Notes under the pieces: generated by a model
The model's input: only the letters and a program-made list of their open reading frames with translations
Told to the model about the DNA's origin: nothing
The model's database searches: none
Program-made: the position numbers and the translations under genes
In this document: piece after piece, positions 9,978 through 19,900 of the stretch
Layout: every line of letters starts with the position of its first letter
How positions within the stretch are numbered: the first letter of the stretch is position 1
Origin: Chitinophagaceae bacterium
GTDB lineage: Bacteria > Bacteroidota > Bacteroidia > Chitinophagales > Chitinophagaceae
Assembly: GCA_016722465.1 (NCBI GenBank)
Contig: JADKJC010000004.1
Span: 62,001-126,000, forward strand
Reading direction: 5' to 3'
Length of the DNA: 64,000 nucleotides

Positions 9978-11345
9978 TTAAATCGTTCTGCTGTTATCAA
10001 AATTCTCCAGCTCTTTACTCACGGCATTTAAAAAAGTGGCACCCAGCCCACCGTCAATAATACGATGATCGTAACTCATGGAGATGTACATCATGTGGCG
10101 GATAGCAATGCAGTCGCCCTGTGGTGTTTCAATTACCATGGGCCTTTTTTTAATAGCACCCACCGCCATAATGGCCACCTGTGGCTGGTTGATAATGGGA
10201 GTTCCCATAATGCTGCCAAAGGTTCCAACATTGGTTAATGTAAAAGTGCCACCTGTGGTATCATCTGGTTTCAGCTTCCCCGTTCTGGCAGCGTTGGCAA
10301 GCCCATTCACTTTTTTAGTAAGCCCGGTAAGGTTTAACTGGTCTGCATTTTTTATTACCGGTACAATTAAATTACCGGTTGGCAATGCGGTGGCCATACC
10401 AATGTTCAGGTCTTTTTTAATGATGATCCTGTCGCCATCTACCGAACTGCTCATCATGGGGTATTTCTTAATGCACTTTACAATCGCTTCTATAAAAATA
10501 GGGGTGTAGGTGATTTTTTCCCCTTCACGTTTTTCAAAATCTTTTTTTACTTTTTCTCTCCACAAAACCATGTTGGTTACATCACATTCCACAAAACTGG
10601 TTACATGCGGGCTGGTATGTTTGCTGTCTACCATGTGCCTGGCGATCAGTTTACGCATACGGTCCATTTCAATAACCTCTACATTGCCGCCATAAGTTTG
10701 CATAGCAGGCATATTAGATTGTTCGGTTGCTGGCTGGCTTGGCGCTGCTACGGTTACCGCCTGGCTTATTACTGAAGGTTCAGTTTTTGCTGTTGCCGGT
10801 TGTGCATAGTGCTGACCATTGCCGGCAGCATTTTTTCCATTGGCTATATAGTTCAATATATCTTTTTTGCTTACCCTTCCATCCTGCCCGGTACCCGGAA
10901 TTTTTTCCAGCTCGGCCATACTGATGCCTTCCTGTTGTGCAATATTCAGCACCAGCGGGGAATAAAAACGGATGGCATTGGCCGATGGTACATTGGTAAC
11001 TGCTGCAGGCTGGTAGGGAATATGTTCTACTATGCTGGCTTCCTCATACACAGGAGCTGCAGGTGCAGCAGTTGGTGCAGGGGCAGCGGTAACAGCTGCA
11101 TCAGTACCTACTCTTATTTTAGCAATCACAGCACCAATCGGCACCACATCGTTTTCGTTGTACAATACTTCTTCCAATACTCCAGCCGTGGTAGATGGTA
11201 CTTCACTGTCCACCTTATCGGTAGCAATGTCCAGTACAGTCTCATCTTCTTTAATGGTATCACCGGGTTTTTTGTGCCATCTTAAAATAGTGGCTTCCAT
11301 AATACTCTCACCCAATTTTGGCATTACCAGGTCAACTAAAGGCAT
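9978..11345 (-). CDS. 2-oxo acid dehydrogenase complex E2 (dihydrolipoamide acyltransferase)
   Basis: This 455-residue E2 has three parts. Residues 1-79 are a lipoyl domain with the lipoylated lysine in ATDKVDSE (K44). Around residues 125-165 lies a peripheral-subunit-binding domain (SPLVLNIAQQEGI, GTGQDGRVSKKDI). The C-terminal catalytic acyltransferase domain ends in the active-site motif DHRIIDGG (H427, D431). Ala/Pro-rich linkers join them. It moves the acyl group from the E1-bound thiamine intermediate to CoA in the cytoplasm. The sequence resembles the branched-chain or generic E2 of Bacteroidota more than a pyruvate-specific multi-lipoyl form, but E1 and E3 are not nearby, so the substrate is open. 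A TAnnTTTG element lies upstream at 11418-11425. Confidence 0.93.
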   Translation of the reverse strand: MPLVDLVMPKLGESIMEATILRWHKKPGDTIKEDETVLDIATDKVDSEVPSTTAGVLEEVLYNENDVVPIGAVIAKIRVGTDAAVTAAPAPTAAPAAPVYEEASIVEHIPYQPAAVTNVPSANAIRFYSPLVLNIAQQEGISMAELEKIPGTGQDGRVSKKDILNYIANGKNAAGNGQHYAQPATAKTEPSVISQAVTVAAPSQPATEQSNMPAMQTYGGNVEVIEMDRMRKLIARHMVDSKHTSPHVTSFVECDVTNMVLWREKVKKDFEKREGEKITYTPIFIEAIVKCIKKYPMMSSSVDGDRIIIKKDLNIGMATALPTGNLIVPVIKNADQLNLTGLTKKVNGLANAARTGKLKPDDTTGGTFTLTNVGTFGSIMGTPIINQPQVAIMAVGAIKKRPMVIETPQGDCIAIRHMMYISMSYDHRIIDGGLGATFLNAVSKELENFDNSRTI

Positions 11346-11417
11346 ATGATTGATCAGTTTGAATTAAGTAATAGAGAAACCTTCCGGTGAAGCCTTCTCA
11401 TTTGGCGCAATCGGTGC

Positions 11418-11425
11418 CAAAGGTA
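11418..11425 (-). promoter_or_regulatory. Candidate -7 box of the E2 gene
   Basis: On the minus strand this reads TACCTTTG, a match to the Bacteroidota -7 consensus TAnnTTTG, 73 bp before the E2 start. No well-spaced -33 TTTG is present, so this is only a candidate. Confidence 0.35.
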
Positions 11426-11626
11426 GCTATTTCCCTTTAATGTAAAAGGCTCAAAAACCGGGGTATTATTTTTAGGTAGCCGGCGGCGGTGCTGCTATAA
11501 AACTTCATTGGCGTCGCACTCTTGTACGGATTACCCTTACGCTCCAGTAATTCAGGCACCCGGTTTTTTAAACAAATACTCCACAGGGTGCAACCGAAGC
11601 ATTCAACAATAAAACAATGCAACAAT

Positions 11627-12643
11627 TTATCCATTACTCAGTATAAACTTCCTCAATAAATTCAGCGCATTCATCGCAGTGAGTTCAATATTGCGTTGCC
11701 GGTCGAACCGGAAATGAAATTTTTGTGTAACCATTTTTTCATTGCTGCCCACCGCTATCCACACAGTACCGGCAGGTTTACCTTCGGTTCCCCCACCGGG
11801 CCCCATAATGCCGGAAACGGCAATGGTATAATCTGTCTGCAGCTTTTTTAATGCGCCTGTAGCCATTTCTCTTACCACCTCTTCACTCACTGCTCCCAGT
11901 GTTTCCAGGGTATTTTTATTTACACCCAACAGGTCTTCTTTGGCCTGGTAAGAATAACTTACCACACTGCCATTGTAATAGGCAGAAGAACCTGGCCTGG
12001 CGGTAATCAAACTGGCAATATAACCGCCGGTGCAGCTTTCAGCCGTGCTCACAGTTTTTTTATACTGCAATAATAATTTTGCCACTACATTTTCCATCGG
12101 CTCATCTGCATTGGTTACCATATATTCCTTTACCAGCGATTGCAGCCTAATAAATATTCCGTCAATCTCTTTATCAATTGCAGCTGCATCAAATCCTGCA
12201 GATGATAAACGCAACCGCACCATTCCATAGTTGGGCAGGTAAGCTCTTTTGTTTTGGATCACTTTACAGGTGTCGGGCACTTCTGCCTGTTTGATATTCC
12301 TGTCAGTAAGCGGTCTTTTAAACACCAGTTCAAAAAGATATTTCACATTGGCCAGTGCAGTTTCATCAACTATTAATTTGCCATTAAAGTATTTGCACAG
12401 CAATGGCTTGGTAATATCATCAGCTGTTGGGCCAAGCCCGCCTGTTATTAAAATGATATCTGCATGTTTGCTTTCTTCGTCCAAAGCATTCCATATTTCG
12501 CCCCATACATCACCCACCGCCACCCGCCTGCACACCCGGATGCCGGCTTTGTTCAGCTCCTGTGCCATCCAGGCGCTGTTGGTATCAATCACCTGTCCAA
12601 TTAATAATTCATCACCGATAGTTATAATACTGGCTTGTGTCAT
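11627..12643 (-). CDS. cinA: CinA-family protein (NMN deamidase) lacking about 75 internal residues
   Basis: The N-terminus (ITIGDELLIGQVIDTNSAW, then ITGGLGPTADDITK) is the MoCF-like domain of CinA. The C-terminal ~150 residues (STAESCTGGYIASLIT, VSGIMGPGGGTEGKPAG) are the PncC-type nicotinamide-nucleotide deamidase domain with its active-site serine in TAESCTGG. CinA proteins normally have ~410-420 residues; this one has 338. The text jumps from CKVIQNKR straight to AYLPNYGMVRLRL, skipping the usual stretch that starts with an RGTAPG-like motif and holds the PGVP..M loop. The junction is at about 12242-12250 and is clean and in frame. The deamidase half looks intact; the N-terminal domain, and possibly the dimer, should be compromised. 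It is divergent from the DD-peptidase gene, with only 43 bp between starts. Confidence 0.85.
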   Translation of the reverse strand: MTQASIITIGDELLIGQVIDTNSAWMAQELNKAGIRVCRRVAVGDVWGEIWNALDEESKHADIILITGGLGPTADDITKPLLCKYFNGKLIVDETALANVKYLFELVFKRPLTDRNIKQAEVPDTCKVIQNKRAYLPNYGMVRLRLSSAGFDAAAIDKEIDGIFIRLQSLVKEYMVTNADEPMENVVAKLLLQYKKTVSTAESCTGGYIASLITARPGSSAYYNGSVVSYSYQAKEDLLGVNKNTLETLGAVSEEVVREMATGALKKLQTDYTIAVSGIMGPGGGTEGKPAGTVWIAVGSNEKMVTQKFHFRFDRQRNIELTAMNALNLLRKFILSNG

Positions 12644-12686
12644 TGTAGTAGATAAAGATTAATTTTATTGCAAGTTAACTATTGAT

Positions 12687-14093
12687 ATGAAAACAGTTTG
12701 TTGCTTTATTTGTTTGATGTTTTATCACATGGTTGATGCACAGCATGTTCACACTGCGTTGTCAGCCGCACTGAAGAGCCTGGAATCAGATGCACAATTT
12801 AAGCATGCAGCCATCAGTGTGTATGTGATAGACAGTAAAACAGGCAAAGTAGTATTTGAAAAAAATGCCGGGATGGGGTTGGTGCCGGCGAGTTGCCAGA
12901 AAATAATTACAGGCGCTGCTGCATTTGCATTATTGGGGAATACCTATCGTTTTAAAACTGAGTTGGGGTATGATGGTGAGATAAGGGATAGCACTTTGTA
13001 TGGCAACTTGATATTTAAAGGGTATGGAGATCCATCCCTGGGATCTTTACGGTTCAGGATGTATGATAATTTCTATTTCCTTGATTTTTTTAAAAGCGTA
13101 CAATCGCTTGGGATTAAGGAAATAAAAGGCACTGTGTATGCAGATGATTCAAAATTTGAATTTCAAAATGTTCCGAAAGGATGGGTATGGGAAGATGTTG
13201 GTAATTATTATGGAGCAGGCGCCGGGGCATTTAACTGGAATGAAAACAGTTATTCATTACTGCTGCGCTCCGGAAAAAATATTGGTGACTCAGTTGAGAT
13301 CATTGCCCAACCTGGAGTTCAGTACAAAAGTTTTTTGAATAATTTAAAAACTGCTAAAGCAGGCTCAGGCGATAATGCAGTTATTTTTTTAGCTCCACGA
13401 AGTGATGAAGGCAGCCTTGAAGGAACCATTCCGGCAAATGAGAACAGATTTGTTATCAGAGGAGCAGTGCCGGAACTCACCGCTGATTTTCTTGATCAGT
13501 TTAAAATTTTCCTTGACTACCACAAGATCAAACATGATCCTAAATTGTTCAGGGGATATTATGATCTCAAAATGTATTCCGATACTTTAAAATATGCTTT
13601 CAAAAAAATAGCCACTCAATTTTCTCCTTCCTTAGACAGTATTAATTATTGGTTCCTTAAAAAAAGCATCAACCTCTATGGCGAAGCTTTTGTAAAAACA
13701 ATTGCTTACGAAAAAGAAAAATTTGGCAGTAGTGAAGCTGGAATAAAATGTATCAAAGATTTCTGGAGCAAAAACGGTATTGAATCATCCGCATTGAATA
13801 TCATTGATGGCAGCGGCTTATCACCATCCAACCGTGTTACCACCAAAACACTGGTATCTGTACTGCAATATGCAAAAAAACAAAAATGGTTCCCTTCTTT
13901 TTTCAATGCCCTGCCGGAAATGAATGGCATTAAAATGAAAGATGGTTATATCAGCGGGGTAAGATCTTATGCCGGTTATATCCGCAGTAAAAATGGCAAT
14001 GACTATATTTTCTCTTTTATCGTTAATAATTTTGACGGGAGTGCTTCTATGGCAAGAGAAAAAATCTGGAAACTGCTGGATTTATTAAAGTAA
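12687..14093 (+). CDS. dacB: D-alanyl-D-alanine carboxypeptidase/endopeptidase, PBP4 type (peptidase S13)
   Basis: This 468-residue protein has a signal peptide (ending near MVDAQ) and acts on peptidoglycan in the periplasm. The S13 catalytic set is mostly present: SxxK in VPASCQKIIT (S69, K72) and SxN in KKSINLYGEA (S327, N329). The third motif, normally KTG or KSG, reads K-D-G at 418-420 within MKDGYISGVRSYAGY, whose surroundings otherwise match the family. The large insert between the first two motifs is typical of PBP4. The family trims or cleaves D-Ala-containing peptides. The aspartate in motif three could alter activity or turn the protein into a penicillin-binding non-enzyme. A small membrane protein gene follows after 19 bp and is probably co-transcribed. 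Confidence 0.88.
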   Translation: MKTVCCFICLMFYHMVDAQHVHTALSAALKSLESDAQFKHAAISVYVIDSKTGKVVFEKNAGMGLVPASCQKIITGAAAFALLGNTYRFKTELGYDGEIRDSTLYGNLIFKGYGDPSLGSLRFRMYDNFYFLDFFKSVQSLGIKEIKGTVYADDSKFEFQNVPKGWVWEDVGNYYGAGAGAFNWNENSYSLLLRSGKNIGDSVEIIAQPGVQYKSFLNNLKTAKAGSGDNAVIFLAPRSDEGSLEGTIPANENRFVIRGAVPELTADFLDQFKIFLDYHKIKHDPKLFRGYYDLKMYSDTLKYAFKKIATQFSPSLDSINYWFLKKSINLYGEAFVKTIAYEKEKFGSSEAGIKCIKDFWSKNGIESSALNIIDGSGLSPSNRVTTKTLVSVLQYAKKQKWFPSFFNALPEMNGIKMKDGYISGVRSYAGYIRSKNGNDYIFSFIVNNFDGSASMAREKIWKLLDLLK

Positions 14094-14112
14094 TTTGTAA
14101 AAAAAAATAAAT

Positions 14113-14547
14113 ATGCAAAACCAACACTATGCCAATCATTCAAGGTATGTGCCTTTATACCACTATGTGGCAACCACATTACTACTGGCTATTTTGATAG
14201 GGTCATTTATAAACCTGTATCATGCAGTTAACAAAGCGGAAGCTGTATACAGCGCCTCCTTAATTTGTGCAATGGCTTTGCTATTGGGCCTGGTATGGTT
14301 CTTTGCCCGGTCATTTGCATTGAAAGCACAGGATAGGGCCATCAGGGCAGAAGAAAATTTCCGTCATTTTATTTTAACCGGAAAGCCTTTTGACAATCGT
14401 TTAAGAATGTCGCAGATCATAGCGTTGCGTTTTGCAGGTGATGATGAACTGGCAGCACTGGCCCAAAAAGCAGTAGCAGAAAATTTATCTTCCAAACAAA
14501 TTAAACAGTCCATTCAAAACTGGAGAGGGGATTATAGCAGGGTATAG
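14113..14547 (+). CDS. Small membrane protein, DUF6526-like
   Basis: 144 residues with two hydrophobic segments near the N-terminus (about 16-37 and 44-65), followed by a charged, helical cytosolic tail (RAIRAEENFRHFILTG ... LAALAQKA). The layout matches the DUF6526 family known from Bacteroidota, with a short N-terminal HYANHSRYVPLYHY lead. Its function is unknown. It starts 19 bp after the DD-peptidase and ends at a strong terminator, so the two probably form a transcription unit. Confidence 0.7.
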   Translation: MQNQHYANHSRYVPLYHYVATTLLLAILIGSFINLYHAVNKAEAVYSASLICAMALLLGLVWFFARSFALKAQDRAIRAEENFRHFILTGKPFDNRLRMSQIIALRFAGDDELAALAQKAVAENLSSKQIKQSIQNWRGDYSRV

Positions 14548-14580
14548 GGTTGATGATGCTGAATAAAGTGTATTCAATAA

Positions 14581-14612
14581 AAAAGACAGCTTTATAAAGG
14601 CTGTCTTTTTTA
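14581..14612. terminator. Intrinsic terminator
   Basis: A 10-bp perfect stem (AAAAGACAGC against GCTGTCTTTT), 9-nt loop and T-rich tail, between the membrane-protein gene and the convergent lipoprotein gene. It can serve both directions. Confidence 0.8.
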
Positions 14613-14629
14613 TTTTTATCTATTATAAA

Positions 14630-15019
14630 TTACAGGATGGTAAAATTGATAGTGATGTTGGTTTCATCATGATTGCGGCACCTGCCTTCTGGTTCATATA
14701 CTTTAAGTATAACGAGGTCCGTGCCGTTTCCACCTGTCTTTGGGCTGCCGGATTTTGAGAAGCTGTAAATATTATTGCCGGTTATATTCCTGTTTATTTC
14801 GGATGTTGTTGCATAGGATGTTGCCTGCCTGGTAATGGTTGCCAAATCATCAGCATCACCATATTGACTCAGGTCTAATTTATAAACTTCCCCTGCATTT
14901 ACAGTTACATTCAGCGTTACAGATTTGTTTTCGTTGCGGCCATGGCCATCTTTCCGGCAGGAAGACAGTATCATAAGCGAAGCTGCTGCAATAATGAGAA
15001 AGCAAAATTTCCGTGACAT
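14630..15019 (-). CDS. Small putative lipoprotein
   Basis: 129 residues beginning with a lipoprotein signal (MSRKFCFLIIAAASLMILSSC); the lipobox is LSSC and the next residues RKDGHG are charged. The mature part is beta-rich (VTLNVTVNAGEVYKLDL ... TNITINFTIL) and has no motif I recognise. It is a free-standing gene between a terminator and the 3' end of pgi. Function unknown; probably located at the cell envelope. Confidence 0.65.
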   Translation of the reverse strand: MSRKFCFLIIAAASLMILSSCRKDGHGRNENKSVTLNVTVNAGEVYKLDLSQYGDADDLATITRQATSYATTSEINRNITGNNIYSFSKSGSPKTGGNGTDLVILKVYEPEGRCRNHDETNITINFTIL

Positions 15020-15117
15020 AGTAATTGAGTTTAAACGATGAGCAATTGGTTTTATACAGGCAATGATATATACCTGTCTTATAAAGCTAATTCTTTTTCT
15101 GATGCCGGATTAATTAT

Positions 15118-16620
15118 TTATGCGCCATGAACAATACGCATTTGTTTATAGCTGTTGATAAGGCCATTGGTAGAGCTGTCATGCGACTGCACGGCATCAT
15201 CATTCACCAGTTCAGGTAAAATTTTTCCGGCCAGCACTTTACCCAGTTCCACACCCCATTGATCAAAGCTGTAAATGTTCCAGATAACACCCTGTACAAA
15301 AATTTTATGTTCGTACAAAGCGATCATCTCACCTAAAGTAAAGGGGGTTATTTTTTTTATGAGGAATGAGTTGGTTGGCCTGTTGCCTTCAAACACACGG
15401 TAGGGGTCAATATGTTCAGCACCGTTCATCAGGGCTTCTGTCTGTGCGAAAAAGTTGCTCATTAATTTTTGATGATGATCACCTATTGGATTGTGACTGA
15501 TGGCCGGCGCTATAAAATCGCAGGTATTCCTGTCAACATACTTACCATTGCTTTCCATATTACCTTGCTGAAAATAAGCAGCAAAGCGGTGCATATACTG
15601 ATCGTAAGGAAGGATGGCTTCTGTTGAGGTTCCGAAAAAATTGGTATACCATATTCCGATCATTGCCATCAATACCGGAATGTTTTTTTCAAAAGGCGCT
15701 GTGCTGAAATGAGTGTCAATTTCATAAGCCCCTTTTAGCAGTTGTTCAAAATGATCGTATCCAATAGTAAGTGCGATGGATAAACCGATGGCACTCCACA
15801 AACTGTAGCGGCCGCCAACCCAGTCCCAGAACACAAACATGTTTTCTGCAGCAATCCCAAATTTCACTACTTCCTTTTCGTTGGTGCTGAGTGCAGCAAA
15901 ATGTTTGGCCACAAATGTTTCGTCTGTTGCATGCTGTAAAAACCAGTTCCTTGCAGTATGAGCATTGGTCATGGTTTCCTGGGTGGTAAAAGTTTTGGAA
16001 GCTATTAAAAAAAGGGTTTCTTCCGCCGTCACTTTCTTCAGCGTTTCGGCAATATGAGTGCCATCCACATTGCTTACAAAATAAGTTTGAATGTCATCTG
16101 TCCAGTAAGGTTTTAAGGCTTCGGTTACCATCACAGGGCCAAGATCGCTGCCGCCGATGCCGATGTTTACAATGTACTTTATTTTTTTACCGGTATAACC
16201 TTTCCATTCACCGCTGTGTATGCTGCTGCAAAATTTTTTCATTTGCCCCAATACTGCTTTTACATCGGGCATTACATCTTTAGCATCAGCCATTACCGGC
16301 TTGCCGGAAAAATTTCTTAAAGCTGTATGCAGTACCGCCCTGTTTTCGGTAGCATTGATTTTTTCGCCATTGAACAGGGCTTTGATTGCTTCCGGCAAAC
16401 CACATTCATTGGCCAGTTGCAGCAGCAGGGAAACTGTTTTTTCTGTAATACTGTTTTTTGAAAAGTCAACCACAATATCATTGGCTGCAAATGAAAATTT
16501 GTTGAATCTTTCTTTATCTGCGGAGAAAAGTTCTTTCAGATGAACAGGTGTAATATCGGCATAGTGTTGTTGTAATGCCTGCCATGACGGGGTAGTGGTG
16601 GGGTTGGTGCTTGGTAACAT
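15118..16620 (-). CDS. pgi: Glucose-6-phosphate isomerase
   Basis: 500 residues, somewhat shorter than the ~550 of the E. coli enzyme. It interconverts glucose 6-phosphate and fructose 6-phosphate in the cytosol (glycolysis and gluconeogenesis). Family signatures are clear: [13 protein letters not shown] for the phosphate-binding SIS fold, [12 protein letters not shown], the glutamate-bearing [12 protein letters not shown], the histidine in [11 protein letters not shown] and the C-terminal [11 protein letters not shown] with the active-site lysine. A TAnnTTTG box lies 31 bp upstream, and a tandem 14-bp repeat lies further up at 16687-16714. Confidence 0.96.
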   Translation of the reverse strand: MLPSTNPTTTPSWQALQQHYADITPVHLKELFSADKERFNKFSFAANDIVVDFSKNSITEKTVSLLLQLANECGLPEAIKALFNGEKINATENRAVLHTALRNFSGKPVMADAKDVMPDVKAVLGQMKKFCSSIHSGEWKGYTGKKIKYIVNIGIGGSDLGPVMVTEALKPYWTDDIQTYFVSNVDGTHIAETLKKVTAEETLFLIASKTFTTQETMTNAHTARNWFLQHATDETFVAKHFAALSTNEKEVVKFGIAAENMFVFWDWVGGRYSLWSAIGLSIALTIGYDHFEQLLKGAYEIDTHFSTAPFEKNIPVLMAMIGIWYTNFFGTSTEAILPYDQYMHRFAAYFQQGNMESNGKYVDRNTCDFIAPAISHNPIGDHHQKLMSNFFAQTEALMNGAEHIDPYRVFEGNRPTNSFLIKKITPFTLGEMIALYEHKIFVQGVIWNIYSFDQWGVELGKVLAGKILPELVNDDAVQSHDSSTNGLINSYKQMRIVHGA

Positions 16621-16650
16621 ATTGATTGCCTGTAAATTTTATATGAGCTA

Positions 16651-16658
16651 CAAAGATA
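16651..16658 (-). promoter_or_regulatory. Candidate -7 box of pgi
   Basis: On the minus strand this reads TATCTTTG, an exact match to the Bacteroidota -7 consensus TAnnTTTG, ending 31 bp before the pgi start. No clear -33 TTTG at the usual spacing. Confidence 0.45.
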
Positions 16659-16686
16659 AGCCATCTTTAAAAAAGCCTGTTGGCTC

Positions 16687-16714
16687 TTTAAAGGATACTG
16701 TTTAAAGGATATTG
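16687..16714. repeat. Tandem 14-bp direct repeat upstream of pgi
   Basis: TTTAAAGGATACTG is followed directly by TTTAAAGGATATTG, with one mismatch. Its place just upstream of the putative pgi promoter would suit an operator, but it may be chance. Confidence 0.4.
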
Positions 16715-16961
16715 TTGAATGATGATGCAATATTCTGACCCTGAATGCGTTTATCAGGGTTAATGTTCTGTTCGTTATAGTTATTTCTTATGGTTAAGGC
16801 CATTTGGATCTATCTAATAATAAAGACTAAACTGTAAAATATAAGATATCAGTTAAGCTGAAAAAATTGCCTGGTTTTTTATGTTCAATAATCCTCCGTA
16901 CCTGGCAACAATTGTTGCAACCCCTGAATAATATGTGTTTTCGATTATTAAATCCAATACT

Positions 16962-19900
16962 ATGCGGAAGATTTATTTCCTGTTTATTATGCTGGCGTTA
17001 TTTGCTGCTGGCGAAACCAATGCTCAGATAAGTGTAACCGGCGGCTCTGGTCTTGCGGCCACTTATTCCTCTTTTACAAAAGCAGGCGGTTTGTTTGAGG
17101 CAATTAACCTAACAGCCCAAACTGGTAACAATATATTGGTTACCATTACTGCCAATATAAATAACGAAGATGGTGCAATCTCCCTGAATGCAGGGGCATG
17201 GTCCACTATCAGTATTAAGCCCTCCGGCGGAACGGCCAGAACGATTTCAGGAGCAGTAACGGCCGGATTACCGATGATCAATTTTAATGGGGCAGACAAT
17301 GTGACCATTGATGGCCTCAATACGGGCGGTAATTCATTAACAATTTCCAATACTACGGTTTCTGCAACTGCAGGTACTTCTACCATAAAGTTTTTTGGGG
17401 ATGCCAATAACAATACTATTACCAATTGCTCCATTCTTGGCTCATCAACAACGGCTGCTGCTAGCAATGGTGGAAATATTTGGTTTTCGGCAGGTGCGGT
17501 AACTACAGGCAATGACGGGAACACCATTTCAAATTGTAACATTGGTGCTGCTGGTGCTAACCTGGCATCAAAATGAATTTATTTTTCAGGCACCACCACT
17601 ACGGTTGCTTTAAACAACAGTGGCAATAGTATCACTGGTAACAATTTTATTGATATTTTTAATGGCGGTGTGGCGAGCGCAGGGATTTACTCAGGCAATG
17701 GTGCTACCGCAAATACCATCACCAATAATAAATTTTATCAAACAGGTACAAGAACGTTTGCCACCGGTACTTTTCTGCATTGTGCCATACAGGTTAATAA
17801 TACAGCCAGTGCAGCCGGATTTACAATTACTGGTAATACCATTGGTTACGCCAGTAGTACACAAACAGGTACTTATACTTTAGCCGGAGCAACTTTTGCT
17901 GGTAAGTTCAATGCAATTGTATTCAGCGGGTTAACCGGGGGGGCCCCTCCTCCATTTCCAATAACACCATCGCTTCAGTAAGTTTAACCGGCGTTACATC
18001 CAGCGGAACTGCAGCCAGCAGCCCATTTGCGGCTATATTGGTAACCAGTGGTGTTGTTACAACCAGTAATAATAGCATAGGTAGCCAAACTGCTACCGGC
18101 TCCTTAGTTTACAACACTACCACCACTACCTCAACCGATATATATGGTATTTACAATGCCGGCTCGGATGCTCTTACTGTTAGTAGTAATCAAATTGGCG
18201 GTTTAACAATCACCAATGCAGGCGCTTCGGGTACTTTTATTGTATATGGTATCAGGGGAAGTGCATCATCGGCAGTATCATGGACGGTAACTTCCAATAT
18301 TGTGGGCGGAACAATAGCCAGTTCAATTCAATGTTCCTCCTCCTCCACATTGGCTCAGTTAATTGGCATTTATAACAGTGCTCCTGCAGGGGTATTAACA
18401 TCCAATACCATCAGGAATTTAACTATTAATGGAGGAACAGGAACCACTACCAGTGCATCACTGATCGGTATCTCATCAGCCGCATCTTCAGCAAATCAAA
18501 CCATCAGTCAAAACACGATTCATAATTTATCTAATTCCAATACAACATTAGCAACAACCGTTACCGGTATTCAGTTTACTGGAAGTACAAGTAATACTGT
18601 AGAAAGAAATAAAATTTATGCATTAACAAATGCCTCCAGCAGCGCTACTGCTATTATAAACGGGATAAATATTTCAGGTGGAACAACTACCTATCAAAAC
18701 AATATGATTGCTTTGGGGGCAGGAATGTCAAACTCACCCGTTATCAGCGGTATTAGCGAACCATTGGGTACTGATAACTTTATTCATAATAGTATTTACA
18801 TCGGCGGTACAGCCACATCAGGAAGTGCTGCTTCATATGCATTCAACAGCACGCAAACTGTTGTTGCAAGAATTATAAGGGATAATATATTTGTAAACAA
18901 CAGGGGTAATAGTGGCGCCACTGCAAAGCATTATATCATTCGTGTTGGTGGTACTACACCACTTCCTGTTACGGGGTTAACCAGTAACAATAATATATAT
19001 TTTGCAAACGGAGCAGGAGCAGTTTTTGGCAACTTTAATGCTGCTGATGTTGCAACTCTTGCTGCCTGGAAAACAGCGGTAGGGCAGGATGCAAATAGTT
19101 ACCAGAGTGACCCGCAATACCTGGGAGCAACTGCCGCCACTCCTGATTTACATATCAACGCCGCCATTAGTACTGTTGCAGAATCAAATGGTGCGGATAT
19201 TGGTGTAACCAATGACTTTGACGGCCAAACCCGTTCCGGTTTTACACCGGTTGATATTGGTGCAGATGCCGGAAACTTCACCGGCGTGGATTTAACAGGG
19301 CCAATCATTACTTATACTCCATTGAACAATACCTGTACATTAACGGGGGTTACTCTAACCGCCACCATCACTGATGTGAGCGGTGTGCCCACTTCAGGTG
19401 CAGGGCTTCCTAAACTTTACTGGAAAGTGAATAGTGGCAGCTATACAGCCCTTACTGCTGCATTTGTAAGTGGTAATACATACTCCTTTACTTTTGGTGC
19501 AGGCTCGGTGGGCAATACTATTTCTTATTACATAGTTGCCCAGGATGCTGCTGCCACTCCAAATGTAAGTTGCAGCCCTGCAGCAGGTGCAGCTGGTTTT
19601 ACAGCCGGCCCTCCTGCAGTATCCACAACGCCTACTACACCTTCAGCATTCAATTTACAGAATTCATTGAGTGGTACTTATAATGTTGGTGTTGGTAAAA
19701 CATATACAACCATCAGTGCGGCCATTGCAGCATATAATACATCCTGTTTGAGTGGCCCGGTTGTTTTCAGTTTATCAGATGCTGCATATACGGAAGCGGC
19801 TGCAATGATAATTAATGCCAATAGTTTTGCCAGTGCTGTCAATACGCTCACCATCAAACCCACCCAGGCTAATACAACCATTGCCGTTACCGGGGGAAGT

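Larger units (their letters stand above)
16621..16961. other. Intergenic region between divergent pgi and the giant T9SS gene
   Basis: It holds the candidate pgi -7 box and the 14-bp tandem repeat listed separately. The remainder is AT-rich and carries no coding sequence I can support; it should contain the promoter of the giant gene, but I see no clear TAnnTTTG match on the plus strand. Confidence 0.5.

Noticed and set aside
11437..11634. 65-codon open frame on the minus strand after cinA
   Set aside because: No signal, domain or start context, and odd composition. The text looks like a translated intergenic repeat rather than a gene.
17574..17576. TGA read as selenocysteine or by programmed readthrough
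   Set aside because: No SECIS-like hairpin or Sec context follows and the protein is a structural beta-helix; a substitution or read error is simpler.
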